Positions 37,501-43,583 of a DNA stretch of 43,583 nt are shown piece by piece (positions within the stretch are counted from its first letter, which is position 1; every line of letters begins with the position of its first letter). The stretch is from positions 1 to 43,583 of the forward strand of contig JAJFLQ010000013.1 in NCBI GenBank assembly GCA_021772615.1. The letters are read 5' to 3'. The DNA is from Verrucomicrobiota bacterium (lineage in GTDB: Bacteria; Verrucomicrobiota; Lentisphaeria; JABSQK01; JAJFLO01). Under the pieces are notes generated by a model. That model worked only from the letters and a program-made list of their open reading frames with translations, did not search any database and was not told the origin of the DNA. Position numbers and translations under genes: made by a program.

Positions 37501-39923
37501 TGCGCGTCACGGGGTTTGCGCCGCACATTTTTCTCGATGACAACGAGACCGATGCCAATATTTTTCTTAATGGCGGCAAATTACGGCTGAAACCTGATGC
37601 CACCGAGCTAATTGTTGCCGACCTCGATTCCGGGTTGGTGGGCATCGGTAACAACATTACGCCGCTGGCAACCCTCCATGTGACCGGCGATGTCAAGGTG
37701 ACCCAGGATATCACGATCGATCAGGAAGACGACTACACGGCGCCGACTGTGGATCTCTTATCTCTGGTGCGCAGAAACAGTGCCGGCGCCGGTGTCGTCA
37801 ACCAGGGTGTTGGGATCAACTTTAATCTCGAAGATCAGACCGGCGGTGTACAGGAAGCGGGTTCTATCGAATTCAATTTTACTGATGTTTCTGACGTCAC
37901 ACCGACCAGCGAGATGATCATCACAACAAAATTTGGCGGCAGCGACGTCACCGCAGTTGTGATTGATGGCGACGGCACATTCAATGTGCAGCAGAATCTA
38001 AGTGTATCGGGACTGGTCGACAGCAATCTCGATATGAATGGCAACACGATCTCGAATGTTGGCACGCTCGCCGGACGGACCGGAGGATTTAACCTCGACT
38101 TGTCCGCGCCCGGACTTCATGTGCGAATTGCCAGCGATACGAACGCATTGGATATGAATGGGAAGCAGGTTATCAACGCAACCTCAATCGGTGCTGCTAC
38201 CGGAAACGATTTGACACTCACATCGCCGGCGAGCCAGGACATCGTCTTAAATTCGTCTCGCGATATCAATCTTAATACGGTTGTTCCAGGCACGATCAAT
38301 CTGAACGAGGATACCAATGTAACCGGATTGCTTCAGGTGACGGAGGACGATGCCGTAACCGGCGCAACAACGAATGTGCTGAGTCTCGTGCATTCAGTCG
38401 GCGGCGGAGGCGGTGCCGATGATATCGGTGCCGGCCTCATGTTTCGGGCGGAAGACAGCGGCGGCACAGTCGAAGACGCGGCGCAGATTGTCGGCTCTCT
38501 CAGTACCGCTACTAACGGCATGGAGTCCGGGCAAATCGACTTTCTTACTCGTATCGGCGCCGGAGCGTTGACTGAGCGTGTCACGATTACGGCAGATGGA
38601 AAGCTTGGCGTCGGGACATCCGGTCCCGGGGCGGAGCTGGATGTGTTGACTACGGAAATCAACACGCGTGGGATCATTTCAACGCAGGTCAGCAACGGGT
38701 TTGAAGGCGGTGCGTTTACCGGCAGAAAAGCACAAGGCACTGTGGGTGATCTGGACCCTGTCGGCGCCGGCGAGCAAATCGCGATTTTCCAGGCAGAAGG
38801 CTACGACGGCGATTCATTCGAAGTTGGAGCACGTATCACAATGGGCGCTTCGGAAAATTGGGACAACTCAGGTCGAGGGGCGGACATACAGTTCCGAACG
38901 ACGGACGTCGATACAACGAGTCTTGTGGAACGCATGCGTATCACTGAAGACGGCGATGTGGGAATCGGTACGAACTCGCCCCAATCAACTTTTCCATCAG
39001 ATGTGATTCTTCATGTAAAAGGCGGCGTCGCCAGTGCTCCACCGGGAATCGTAATCGAGAACGACGAAGGCGGCTCAACCAACGGAAAGTACTTCATCAA
39101 CGCCGGCCTGAACGGTTCTCTGGAAATTTTGAATGAGTCTCGTGCTTTTGATGCGATGTTTTTTGATACGGATGGTCGTGTCGCCTTCGGCACTACCGCC
39201 ACGAGCGCCAAAATCACGTCGGTCGGCGGCGTTTTGCTCAGTGGGACGGCTTCAATCAACTCGGGCGAAACGACTGTGAACGGCACGGGAACGTCATTCG
39301 ACACCGAGGTGTTTTCCGGAGATACAATCGTAATCGGGACCGATACGTTTACGGTCGTAACCGTATCAGATGAGGATACGCTGACAGTTACGCCAGCGGC
39401 GACGGTGGCGGCATCCGGTTCGATTTCAAAAGAATTCGCCTTGCTCGATATTTTTACTTCGGATTTTAGCTCAGCTCTTCATATCGACCGATTCGGCAAT
39501 GTGGGCGTCGGCACATCGTCGCCCACACACACACTTGATGTCGATGGCACGGTTCGGTTTCGGCCGGTCCTGATCACGATTGATGACGATGCTGATAATA
39601 GTGTGACACAAACCGTTCAAGTCATCGCGACCGCTGCCGTCATAAAAGTAAAGAATGACGATAACTTCAATGAGGTTATCGTTGATGTCCTCGAAACTGG
39701 TGCCGAAGACGGGCAGATCCTGCGAATCGTGGTACTTCCAGGCGGAGGCAGCCCCGGGCCCGCGCCTCTTGTGATCGTTCAGGATACCGACGGGCGCGTC
39801 GACCTGGCGAACGATGGTGACGCGTTTCTTGATGAATTCAATGTCATTACATTAATGTTCATCGATGACGAGGCGGGTGAACCCAGGTGGATCGAAGTAT
39901 CGCGTGCTTCCTCACCCCAGTAG
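28512..39923 (+). CDS. Giant secreted mosaic protein with phage-tail-fibre-like modules
   Basis: 3803 residues in one open frame. A signal peptide (1-23, IFLLACVPAFA) is followed by a domain starting GVPGQIGFQGRVQVNG and ending in 'W.NDG'. The rest is a mosaic: about 19 copies of a 'VGIGT..P...LHV' motif; four 'STTGALVVSGGAGI.G...VGG' motifs; three long Gly-rich blocks (about 323-427, 1782-1870, 2498-2595); seven copies of a roughly 100-residue 'LHV...D..G.GL.F...E.G...F.TR' module; two 'DDHTQYLLADGTRAL' motifs (His2350, His2424); and a four-copy 28-residue repeat (2190-2301). Such motifs are familiar from phage and giant-virus tail or surface fibres. No S74 self-cleaving chaperone, sortase signal or beta-barrel is seen; the C-terminus is a small beta domain (ending RWIEVSRASS). 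Probably a long fibrous extracellular or surface protein; the export route past the outer membrane is unclear. Confidence 0.88.
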   Translation: MNWFKHVLISNIFLLACVPAFAVGASGVPGQIGFQGRVQVNGLDHDGAAEMRFAIHDGVSVLWSNDGSTDSNLIDNISDGTDEPTVAVSLTVSNGLYFVNLGESPMQPIPASVFATDETYLRIWFDDLSSGSELLAPDQRINAVAYALMAADVAPGVVGVDNLDSTSVDARYVNRTGDTLSGNLDLGGNNLENVSNISSPIGGADLTISASGDVTIFSPAEINLDAGVDTVNINTNLNISDDLAFTKNGTVAIDHTGASGGLDIQSINGTVTIEGMVFAESAGGTALTAPNGVTISVVDTAAGDGGSLSFSAGTTTENSDLAAGGDIAIQAGAGGGPGGDVAIGGGDSAGAGSGAAGGTVTISGGGSSGAAGSGGDVVVSGGDAEGAGGDIVIGGGDGLGAGSSSNGGDIILSPGAALGGGMPGAVQINADHVEVVQTSVPVFTIDVGGDVSVLSTTASTDSTTGALVVSGGAGIAGDLFVGGMIHFSGGLSLDGALDANGNNITNVVTISGTVDNPLSLQTGAGQHVFVQSQDESVFIMGGADSGDTVLLQANQIAFDAVDSTDPIISANGELHVTRTDAFDSQINDVLKLQHFASDFSGASGIGTGVSFWASNHIGQGLKIAQVSGLLTGDLAGGEESGHLVFETGNNGGTSEGMRLDNQGNLGVGTADPIARFNTVGSASLITIGNFSSTGTAVTGGTSLLNDVNVGDTITADAQTRLVVSVNSDNDLTVDEAFSPDLSNEPFLAVGQPSLRIGDSSNEPKLVVSGEGNSHFVGIHTATPRAELDVNGSIIASGNLILDGNITGGTGILTVAGAAFTDTTESTSDTTGAVTVAGGVGIEKNLNVGGSGTIAGSLGIGTAAPEELLDIVSNTDADIRLYTAEATNDDLSSLHFYFSRGTITVPTVVSTNDVVGKLDGLGYDGSDFQEAAAIRFLVDDTPSPGVVPGQIAFDTADSTGTPNRRMVIKSDGAVGIGTTGPNSILHVKTSIDEDLLRLESNFGDASLVLESSTGSNSARIRGTNGPTSTELAFVTDGDERVRIDDDGNVGIGTDNPAATLHLWGPGTNGAGAKIRLGDFGSDENPYIKEHESDPGTPEDTDILELGGQQGIHFVTENEGRPDVEILANGHLHVNGSSESTDSTTGAFVVTGGAGVGGNVSVGGTVSASAYTGNSPIIFEAPAGMEVVRISDNDGEVGIGTAAPDARLHVVVDNAVENDSTTVLKLTHSTNSEVNGQSDMGVKISLELENDSGDTFEGGAIDVVTDSAAAGAETTDMIFTTLNSGVEVDALIIGGNGNLDLAGGINLPQSFEADSNFVGTSGNFISFGHEGVSEDFLGYKNNIFYFQDSPTGSDSDGPDVVIGGRLAVGSDEVDPELTHELTVTSMLDTVDEVGILLEHPGGVVGELVVSGTIEVDPRFNIRTYGADLVVDTSILEGVTGGNVGIGTTSPSGFFHVDAGTATNDTDGSDIILKAQDGGNGVSPQIGGNIILNTGEGTNDAPDGNVGINTLGPPGRTLEIHSDSPGIRLNDYGSTKFDIEFDDGLFSIIDATLDETHLVIEPVTGNVGVGTTNPAARHHVVVDDFNNADTKIVQRLAHISSVSGGDDNIGVGLAFDVMDSAMEVEEVASISGVFSSAGDTFEAGDLEFRVRHDSVGLAIGMRLLSNKNLVVEGQVVSDGLDAGSGNITTTGTLDAGAATVTSLDAGSGTIQTTGSLDVTSGDIGGTLDVGGDITLDAAVNQSITHTGSGNLTIESTSGAVEIEGVTITQPATDTQLTADDNLVLKGADGSGVPAGGVTVAGGDSSDNAGGGVDIVGGTGATGGGGVGVRGGDAHPAATDVAGGDVHILGGQSTGTAEGGEVVLSTAPAGAVSGTSTNGSIERVRITSDGAVGIGTAAPVAVLDVTGGGDIHVGFTVDCVVPGQATIIGNTDLSAIRPGDILVLNAGDRFVITDVDDNTNVIQFVGTCMDFMAVPPVIRRNGLVVHDGFVGVGTDSPKGRLSVQTTGNVLGLLHTDGSVIMGTFVDSGRGEFGTVSTHDLSFFTNGATSNMTLKVSGNAGIGTTDPDTRLHVVAADTADSIVTNVLTVSHHIDAGPGANNIGAGILFELDNGADVPEHAAEIAGLFTNVTAGSEAGKLIFKTRDGGSGLIPQMQLDEFGDLFVNGQITSSGLTTGSSPITTTGSLTAGSATVDSLDAGSGTIETTGILNAGTTDLGVTTVLSLDAGSGTIQTTGILNAGTTDLGATIVDSLDAGSGTIETTGILNAGTTDLGTTTVLSLDAGSGAIMTTGSLDAGTTTLGGTSVTGLDISGSLIAGVTGTGTNGQVLASADSGTAVEWIDRVHADLAGLSADDHPHYFLGDGTEAFGGNLDMGSNNINSVLDIDIDGFIVDGNDENGNEGEFLSRTASGVDWVDVDHGSLVGLLDDDHTQYLLADGTRALSGDISLGGNALNNVSSVGRSSAGNLTVSSALGDVELEGLTISQGTGEITINPAADGDWINLGGADSTTADGGIVSIFGGTASGGGTNGGSVFIDGGEGLRGGDVTVVGGTGTASDGGDVLVGGGDGSGDNINGGGLNLNGGLGTGPGGFSGDVVIQTGSFLGTLASDPHQLDIRLTVSSDTGDVRIHSTSASGSSASGALVVEGGAGINGDVHVSGSVTAVGVDAGNGDITTTGRMTSEDATVTTLDVVTVQASGNITGVDGSFSGVLDVSGGIADVGDPGADITLTAQEAGSSSNSDGGDILLNPGSGDGAGSSGNVGIGTPAPEARLHVVATDLEDSLVTDILTLSHEIDGGLDGHDNIGTGLLFQASAQAADMENIARISGVLIDANDLAEKGDLVFETRDFGGGLVERARIKHSGDVGFGTSDPDTTLGFSDNVVHIAGGTAGAAPGIVIENNDGGPTNAKYFIHAHVDGSFAILNDNPSAGAGGTEPFFIDDDGNVGIGTTGPSGPLDVFGGTSSSGAGAPITLQAQNAQAASNANGGDIILTPGLGDGGGNSGKVRVTGFAPHIFLDDNETDANIFLNGGKLRLKPDATELIVADLDSGLVGIGNNITPLATLHVTGDVKVTQDITIDQEDDYTAPTVDLLSLVRRNSAGAGVVNQGVGINFNLEDQTGGVQEAGSIEFNFTDVSDVTPTSEMIITTKFGGSDVTAVVIDGDGTFNVQQNLSVSGLVDSNLDMNGNTISNVGTLAGRTGGFNLDLSAPGLHVRIASDTNALDMNGKQVINATSIGAATGNDLTLTSPASQDIVLNSSRDINLNTVVPGTINLNEDTNVTGLLQVTEDDAVTGATTNVLSLVHSVGGGGGADDIGAGLMFRAEDSGGTVEDAAQIVGSLSTATNGMESGQIDFLTRIGAGALTERVTITADGKLGVGTSGPGAELDVLTTEINTRGIISTQVSNGFEGGAFTGRKAQGTVGDLDPVGAGEQIAIFQAEGYDGDSFEVGARITMGASENWDNSGRGADIQFRTTDVDTTSLVERMRITEDGDVGIGTNSPQSTFPSDVILHVKGGVASAPPGIVIENDEGGSTNGKYFINAGLNGSLEILNESRAFDAMFFDTDGRVAFGTTATSAKITSVGGVLLSGTASINSGETTVNGTGTSFDTEVFSGDTIVIGTDTFTVVTVSDEDTLTVTPAATVAASGSISKEFALLDIFTSDFSSALHIDRFGNVGVGTSSPTHTLDVDGTVRFRPVLITIDDDADNSVTQTVQVIATAAVIKVKNDDNFNEVIVDVLETGAEDGQILRIVVLPGGGSPGPAPLVIVQDTDGRVDLANDGDAFLDEFNVITLMFIDDEAGEPRWIEVSRASSPQ
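35079..35414 (+). repeat. 84-base tandem repeat, four in-frame copies
   Basis: Copies begin at 35079, 35163, 35247 and 35331, each exactly 84 bases (28 codons) apart, encoding SLDAGSGTIETTGILNAGTT plus eight further residues with slight variation. The fourth copy is the most diverged (GAIMTTGSLDAGTTTLGG). Copies 1 and 3 share the start AGTCT/AGTCTT and GAGACG, copies 2 and 4 share AGTTTGGATG, so a two-unit duplication is likely. A related 69-base pair of units starts at 33540 and 33609. Confidence 0.9.
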
Positions 39924-40083
39924 GCGTTGCGTCGGGTCGTTATTCGATTTGAACCGGGAGGAGAGATCGAGACGGGGTTTTGCGTGATTCTTTTTGAGAT
40001 TCTCGGTTAGTAAGGAATAGGCTGCATGCATTTTTTTCGGGGTGTATGTACCAAAGGAAGTCTGTATTGCAGGTTTTGCGGGG

Positions 40084-40176
40084 GTTGGAGTTCACACTTC
40101 AGTGTGGGTTTCACGCACTATATCGTAACGGCGAGGTGCGGCACATCCCGCAGCACACTGAAGTACGAACTCCAAC
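40084..40176. repeat. REPIN-like element: two inverted REP-type palindromes
   Basis: Two 23-base arms, 40084-40106 and 40154-40176, are inverted copies matching at 21 of 23 positions, with a 47-base spacer. Each arm, read inward, starts with GGAG followed by TTC and then a palindromic core; the left core CACACTTCAGTGTG is a perfect hairpin with a two-base loop, the right one is partly decayed. The GGAG tetranucleotide head plus a small palindrome is the known layout of REP sequences mobilised by RAYT (TnpA_REP) transposases, and an inverted pair is a REPIN. No RAYT gene lies in the window. Confidence 0.55.
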
Positions 40177-40346
40177 AGGCACACGAATACGGAGGTGGCG
40201 GTCGGTCGGGGTAATTTGCAAGTGAATGGCATCGGGCTGACCTGCCTACTTAGAAGGGTATGTCGCATCGACAGCCTGTCGGTCAATATGGCGCTCACGC
40301 AGTGAATTTTATCGGTAAAAAGGCATTAATCAGGTCGAAAAATATC

Positions 40347-40383
40347 GCCGGTCGGAGTCAGGCCTGAGCTGACATCGACCGGC
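40347..40383 (+). promoter_or_regulatory. Strong stem-loop just upstream of the beta-helix/HYR gene
   Basis: GCCGGTCG (40347-40354) pairs with CGACCGGC (40376-40383), then G-T and A-A, then GTCAG (40357-40361) pairs with CTGAC (40369-40373), closing a seven-base loop; an almost continuous 15-pair stem. It ends 23 bases before GTG 40407. No T-run follows, so it is more likely a leader or mRNA-stability structure than a terminator. I do not recognise a riboswitch class. Confidence 0.4.
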
Positions 40384-40406
40384 GGAATCAATATTATGAG
40401 TAGATC

Positions 40407-43400
40407 GTGAAGAAATCCCAACACATTCTAAGTCGCGTTCTGATAGCATGGACCATCATCGCGGCGCTGTCCATCCAGGCTGACGTTCGCACCGGCGAAC
40501 CCTACGGCAGTGTGTCCGAGTCGCAGGGTTCCGGCGGCGTCAACGCCACCAGCGGCAATTACGCGACGCAGACGTCAATGGGCGGTCTCGGCGGCATCTC
40601 CGGCTCGGCGACGTACACCGGCCGATCCGGTTTTATGGCGCAGCAGCAGACGTTCGATGTGACCAACACCAATGACAGTGGAATCGGTTCGCTGCGTCAG
40701 GCAATCATCAACGCCAATAACACCGCCGGCGCCGACACCATCGCGTTCAACATCCCCGGCGCCGGACCGCATACGATCGTCTTGTCGTCGCTGCTGCCGT
40801 CGATTACCGAGGAATTGGTAATCGACGGGTATTCGCAGGCCGGAGCCGTACAGAATGCGGCCGCCGTAGGATTTGACGGTGTCCTCAAGATCGAAATCAA
40901 TGGAAACGGCCTGACCGGCGACGGCCTGACTGCCGATGCTGTGAATTGCACCATCAGCGGTCTGGTCATCAACCGTTTCGACGGCGACGGCATCGTCTTC
41001 AACGCCGGTGGCGGTACTGTGTCCGGTTGTTTCATCGGTACCGACGTAACGGGTGAAGCCGATCAGGGCAATTCCGACAACGGCGTTTCGGTTGTCAACG
41101 TGGTCGGTACAATGATTGGCGGCTTATCCGCCGCAGCGCGTAATGTGATTTCTGGAAACAACGGAAACGGTGTCGAAATTGCAGGTGCCTCCGCCATTGG
41201 CACGGCGGTCAAAAACAACCTGATTGGCACGGATAAAGACGGCAACACGGCTTTGGGCAACGGCGTTGCGGCGACGTCCGGCTACGGTGTGCTGATCGTC
41301 GATGGAGCAAGCAATACCATTGGTGGCAATGGTGTCCGCGAGCCCAACACGATATCCGGTAATTTCCTCGATGGCATCCGAATCTCGGGCAACGCTGCGA
41401 ATCTGAACGTTGTCCAAAGTAATTTTATCGGGACCGATTCAACCGGCACGTCCGATCTTGGAAATGCGGGCAACGGCGTTGTGATTTTCGAAGCTGTGAA
41501 CACGTTGCTTGGCGGTGCCACTGTTATGGTGGAGTCCAACGAAGGAAACCTGATATCCGGTAATGAAGGCGTTGGTGTACTCGTGACCGGATCCGGAGCT
41601 ACCAGTAACTTTATCGGCGCGAACTTGATCGGCATCAGCTCTGGCGGCGAAGGTACGATCGGCAATACCGGTGCCGGCGTACGGCTGGAAAATGTCGATG
41701 GCAATACGGTGCATAGTAACAACATCGGCGGCAATGCCGTTGGCATTGAAGTCCTGGACAGCCAGGGTGCAGGTAACACGATTACGGGGAATTATGTCGG
41801 CGTGCAGATTATCGATCCGACCGGCGATCTCGGTAATCTTGGCCAGGGTATTCTAATTCACAATGCATCGAACACCGCGGTTGGCGGTCCGCAGAATGAG
41901 ATTGACAACACGAATTTAATCGGCCACAACGGTGGTCCCGGTATTGAGATCCTGGCTGACGCGGGCATGACGGCTTCCGGGAATGTCATTAAGGGTAATC
42001 TGATCGGGGGGACCTTCGATTTCAAGGAGGAAACACTGCCGCTTATCGATTTCGGGAACGGCGACAGTGGTGTGTTCATCGACGACGCTGCAAACAACCA
42101 GATCGGCGGGAGCGACGAGTTTAGCGGAAACTTCATCGCGGCCAACGGTATTGACGGTGTGGAGGTCGCTGGAGCCGATGCGACCGGCAACGCGATCAAA
42201 GGAAACTGGATTGTCCAGAATTCCGATAACGGTGTGTTTTTCGGCAATGATGCATCGAATAATTCCGTGGGCGGCAGCGGCGCGTTTGATTTCAACAGAA
42301 TCTTCAGTAACGTGACAGAGGGCGTCGAAATCGAAAGCGGTGTTGGCAATCGGATCGAACGAAACAGCATGGGTGACAATGGTGGATCGGGCATCGATCT
42401 CATACCCTCAGGTATTACCTTGAACGACACGGGAGATGCCGATTCCGGTGCCAACAATCTCCAGAATTATCCCGAACTGGTCACGGCCGTTATCGATGTA
42501 TTTGGTGATTTCCTGCTGCGATATCGTGTCGACTCCGATCCGGCAAACGCCGCATACGATCTGACAGTTGAAACATTCAAGGCCGATTCAGTCGGGAGCG
42601 GACAAGGCCAGACTTTCATCACTACCGACACATACACGTCTCCCGATCACGCCGCTGGCGTAAGGGTCGTGAACTTGGGAAACGCAGCCTCGCTATCTGC
42701 GAATGACGGCAATTCAATTGTTTCGACAGCCACCGACGCGGACGGCAATACGTCCGAATTTTCTGCGGTTATCACACTGATTGATGACGACATCGCACCC
42801 GATTTCGTCGCCTGCGCGGCGCCCGTTACAGTCGCAGCGGATGCAAGCTGCATGCAGATGCTTCCGGATTTGACGGATGCCGTTACTGTGACCGATAATG
42901 CTGACTCGGCGCCGTTGATCGTTGTGGAGCAAATCCCTGTCGCAGGGACCACGGTTGGGATCGGTGATCGCACCATTACGCTAACAGCAGAAGATCTCGC
43001 AGGGAACACTTCGTCTTGTACCGCCGTTGTCACCGTAGCCGACCAGACGGAGCCGGTAATCACGATGTGTGACGCAGACATGAGCGTGGCTGCTGACGGC
43101 AGTTGCACAGCCGAAGTCCCCAATCTCACATCGCTGGTCATGGCAGTCGATAACTGCGATACCACATTGACCATATCCCAAAGCCCGGCCTCGCGGTTCG
43201 TCATCGGTCTTGACGGAATCACGATTATTCTGAAAGCAACGGACGATGCTGGAAACACGGACACGTGTACTGCCGTGATCACCGTGATCGACACCGTTGA
43301 ACCTGCGATCACGTTCTGCGCTGTGTCGACTACGGTTGCGTCGGACGCGAACTGTCAGGGGATGATTCCGGCGCTTGCGCATCTGGTAACAGCGGATGAC

Positions 43401-43583
43401 AACTGCGATACGGACGTTGTGATCTCGCAGAGCCCATCGCTGGGTACGACGTTCGACTTTCCGGACACTGTTGTGGTGTTCACTGCAACGGACAATTTCG
43501 GCAACACAACGACGTGCGACGCGGTTGTGACGGTAATCGACACCGTTGAACCTGCGATCACGTTCTGCGCTGTGTCGACGACG
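40407..43583 (+). CDS. Secreted beta-helix protein with C-terminal HYR repeats (partial)
   Basis: Open from GTG 40407 to the window edge (1059 codons, incomplete). An in-frame TAG at 40401-40403 rules out any earlier start; the frame begins with a signal peptide (KKSQHILSRVLIAW...SIQA, cleavage near residue 25). Residues 80-115 hold VTNTNDSGIGSLRQAIINAN, the 'SLR.AI..AN' opening of many right-handed beta-helix surface proteins. Residues about 120-690 are a NosD-like parallel beta-helix with repeated 'N.IGTD..G...LGN.G.GV.I....N.IGG...N.ISGN' turns. From about residue 785 there are HYR-type (hyalin repeat) beta-sandwich domains of 83 residues with paired cysteines (VDNCDTTLTISQSP, ATDDAGNTDTCTAVITV); three complete and the start of a fourth are visible. 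HYR domains are Ig-like adhesion modules. Ribosome-binding site is weak. Confidence 0.85.
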   Translation, partial: MKKSQHILSRVLIAWTIIAALSIQADVRTGEPYGSVSESQGSGGVNATSGNYATQTSMGGLGGISGSATYTGRSGFMAQQQTFDVTNTNDSGIGSLRQAIINANNTAGADTIAFNIPGAGPHTIVLSSLLPSITEELVIDGYSQAGAVQNAAAVGFDGVLKIEINGNGLTGDGLTADAVNCTISGLVINRFDGDGIVFNAGGGTVSGCFIGTDVTGEADQGNSDNGVSVVNVVGTMIGGLSAAARNVISGNNGNGVEIAGASAIGTAVKNNLIGTDKDGNTALGNGVAATSGYGVLIVDGASNTIGGNGVREPNTISGNFLDGIRISGNAANLNVVQSNFIGTDSTGTSDLGNAGNGVVIFEAVNTLLGGATVMVESNEGNLISGNEGVGVLVTGSGATSNFIGANLIGISSGGEGTIGNTGAGVRLENVDGNTVHSNNIGGNAVGIEVLDSQGAGNTITGNYVGVQIIDPTGDLGNLGQGILIHNASNTAVGGPQNEIDNTNLIGHNGGPGIEILADAGMTASGNVIKGNLIGGTFDFKEETLPLIDFGNGDSGVFIDDAANNQIGGSDEFSGNFIAANGIDGVEVAGADATGNAIKGNWIVQNSDNGVFFGNDASNNSVGGSGAFDFNRIFSNVTEGVEIESGVGNRIERNSMGDNGGSGIDLIPSGITLNDTGDADSGANNLQNYPELVTAVIDVFGDFLLRYRVDSDPANAAYDLTVETFKADSVGSGQGQTFITTDTYTSPDHAAGVRVVNLGNAASLSANDGNSIVSTATDADGNTSEFSAVITLIDDDIAPDFVACAAPVTVAADASCMQMLPDLTDAVTVTDNADSAPLIVVEQIPVAGTTVGIGDRTITLTAEDLAGNTSSCTAVVTVADQTEPVITMCDADMSVAADGSCTAEVPNLTSLVMAVDNCDTTLTISQSPASRFVIGLDGITIILKATDDAGNTDTCTAVITVIDTVEPAITFCAVSTTVASDANCQGMIPALAHLVTADDNCDTDVVISQSPSLGTTFDFPDTVVVFTATDNFGNTTTCDAVVTVIDTVEPAITFCAVSTT
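43287..43579 (+). repeat. 249-base HYR unit with a 44-base identical segment
   Basis: The 44-base segment at 43287-43330 recurs without a mismatch at 43536-43579, exactly 249 bases (83 codons) downstream. The preceding unit (codon GAC at 43041 versus 43290) keeps the same 249-base period at lower identity. This indicates recent unit duplication inside the HYR array. Confidence 0.85.

Larger units (their letters stand above)
39924..40406 (+). other. Intergenic region between the two secreted giants
   Basis: 483 bases with no supported gene. It holds a REPIN-like paired palindrome (40084-40176) and a long stem-loop (40347-40383), listed separately. No T-run terminator follows the giant gene, though the paired palindrome could stop or protect the transcript. 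Short frames in this stretch lack ribosome-binding sites. Confidence 0.45.

Noticed and set aside
28512..39923. Giant gene considered as part of a prophage
   Set aside because: It has a signal peptide and no capsid, terminase, baseplate, integrase or lysis gene in the surrounding sequence.

Overview
The window reads as a chromosomal segment of a Gram-negative, diaminopimelate-type bacterium, most likely in or near the PVC group (Verrucomicrobia, Lentisphaerae, Planctomycetes). The lineage is inferred from four things: a Minf_1886-type protein, which I recall as largely confined to planctomycetes and verrucomicrobia; a MurE with the DNPR signature of meso-diaminopimelate addition; a short dcw cluster; and a very large TPR membrane protein and giant secreted repeat proteins. 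No rRNA, tRNA, CRISPR array, transposase or prophage structural module was seen.

Layout. 1-7237, all on +: the tail of an unknown gene, a GH78-like protein lacking the usual catalytic motif, rplU, a HIT hydrolase, the Minf_1886-type protein, a NamZ-type exo-muramidase, a 3D-domain lipoprotein candidate and tgt. 7238-15583, +: a possible 26-codon ORF overlapping the start of a 2040-residue TPR membrane protein, a small protein resembling a J-domain without HPD, and gpmI. 15657-17870, -: a two-gene unit made of a single-pass membrane protein and a tail-anchored FGE-fold protein. It diverges from a PAS histidine kinase on +, and each direction has a plausible promoter. 20323-25458, +: mraZ-rsmH-ftsL-ftsI-murE, a dcw cluster that stops after murE at a likely terminator. 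25731-26781, +: an ECF sigma factor whose gene overlaps an FHA gene. 26800-27954, -: a GT4 glycosyltransferase. 28512 to the end, +: two secreted giants, a 3803-residue mosaic of phage-tail-fibre-like modules, then a beta-helix plus HYR-repeat protein that runs off the window.

How the parts fit. The centre is housekeeping: cell-wall precursor synthesis, division, glycolysis, tRNA queuosine modification and a ribosomal protein. NamZ and the 3D protein suggest peptidoglycan turnover. The last 15 kb is accessory. Both giants carry signal peptides, are built from internal duplications and have no obvious enzyme domain. They look like surface, matrix or adhesion proteins that grow by repeat amplification. 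A REPIN-like paired palindrome and a strong stem-loop lie between them. The most unusual content is the tail-fibre-like giant, the TPR membrane giant with its small neighbours, and the REPIN-like element.
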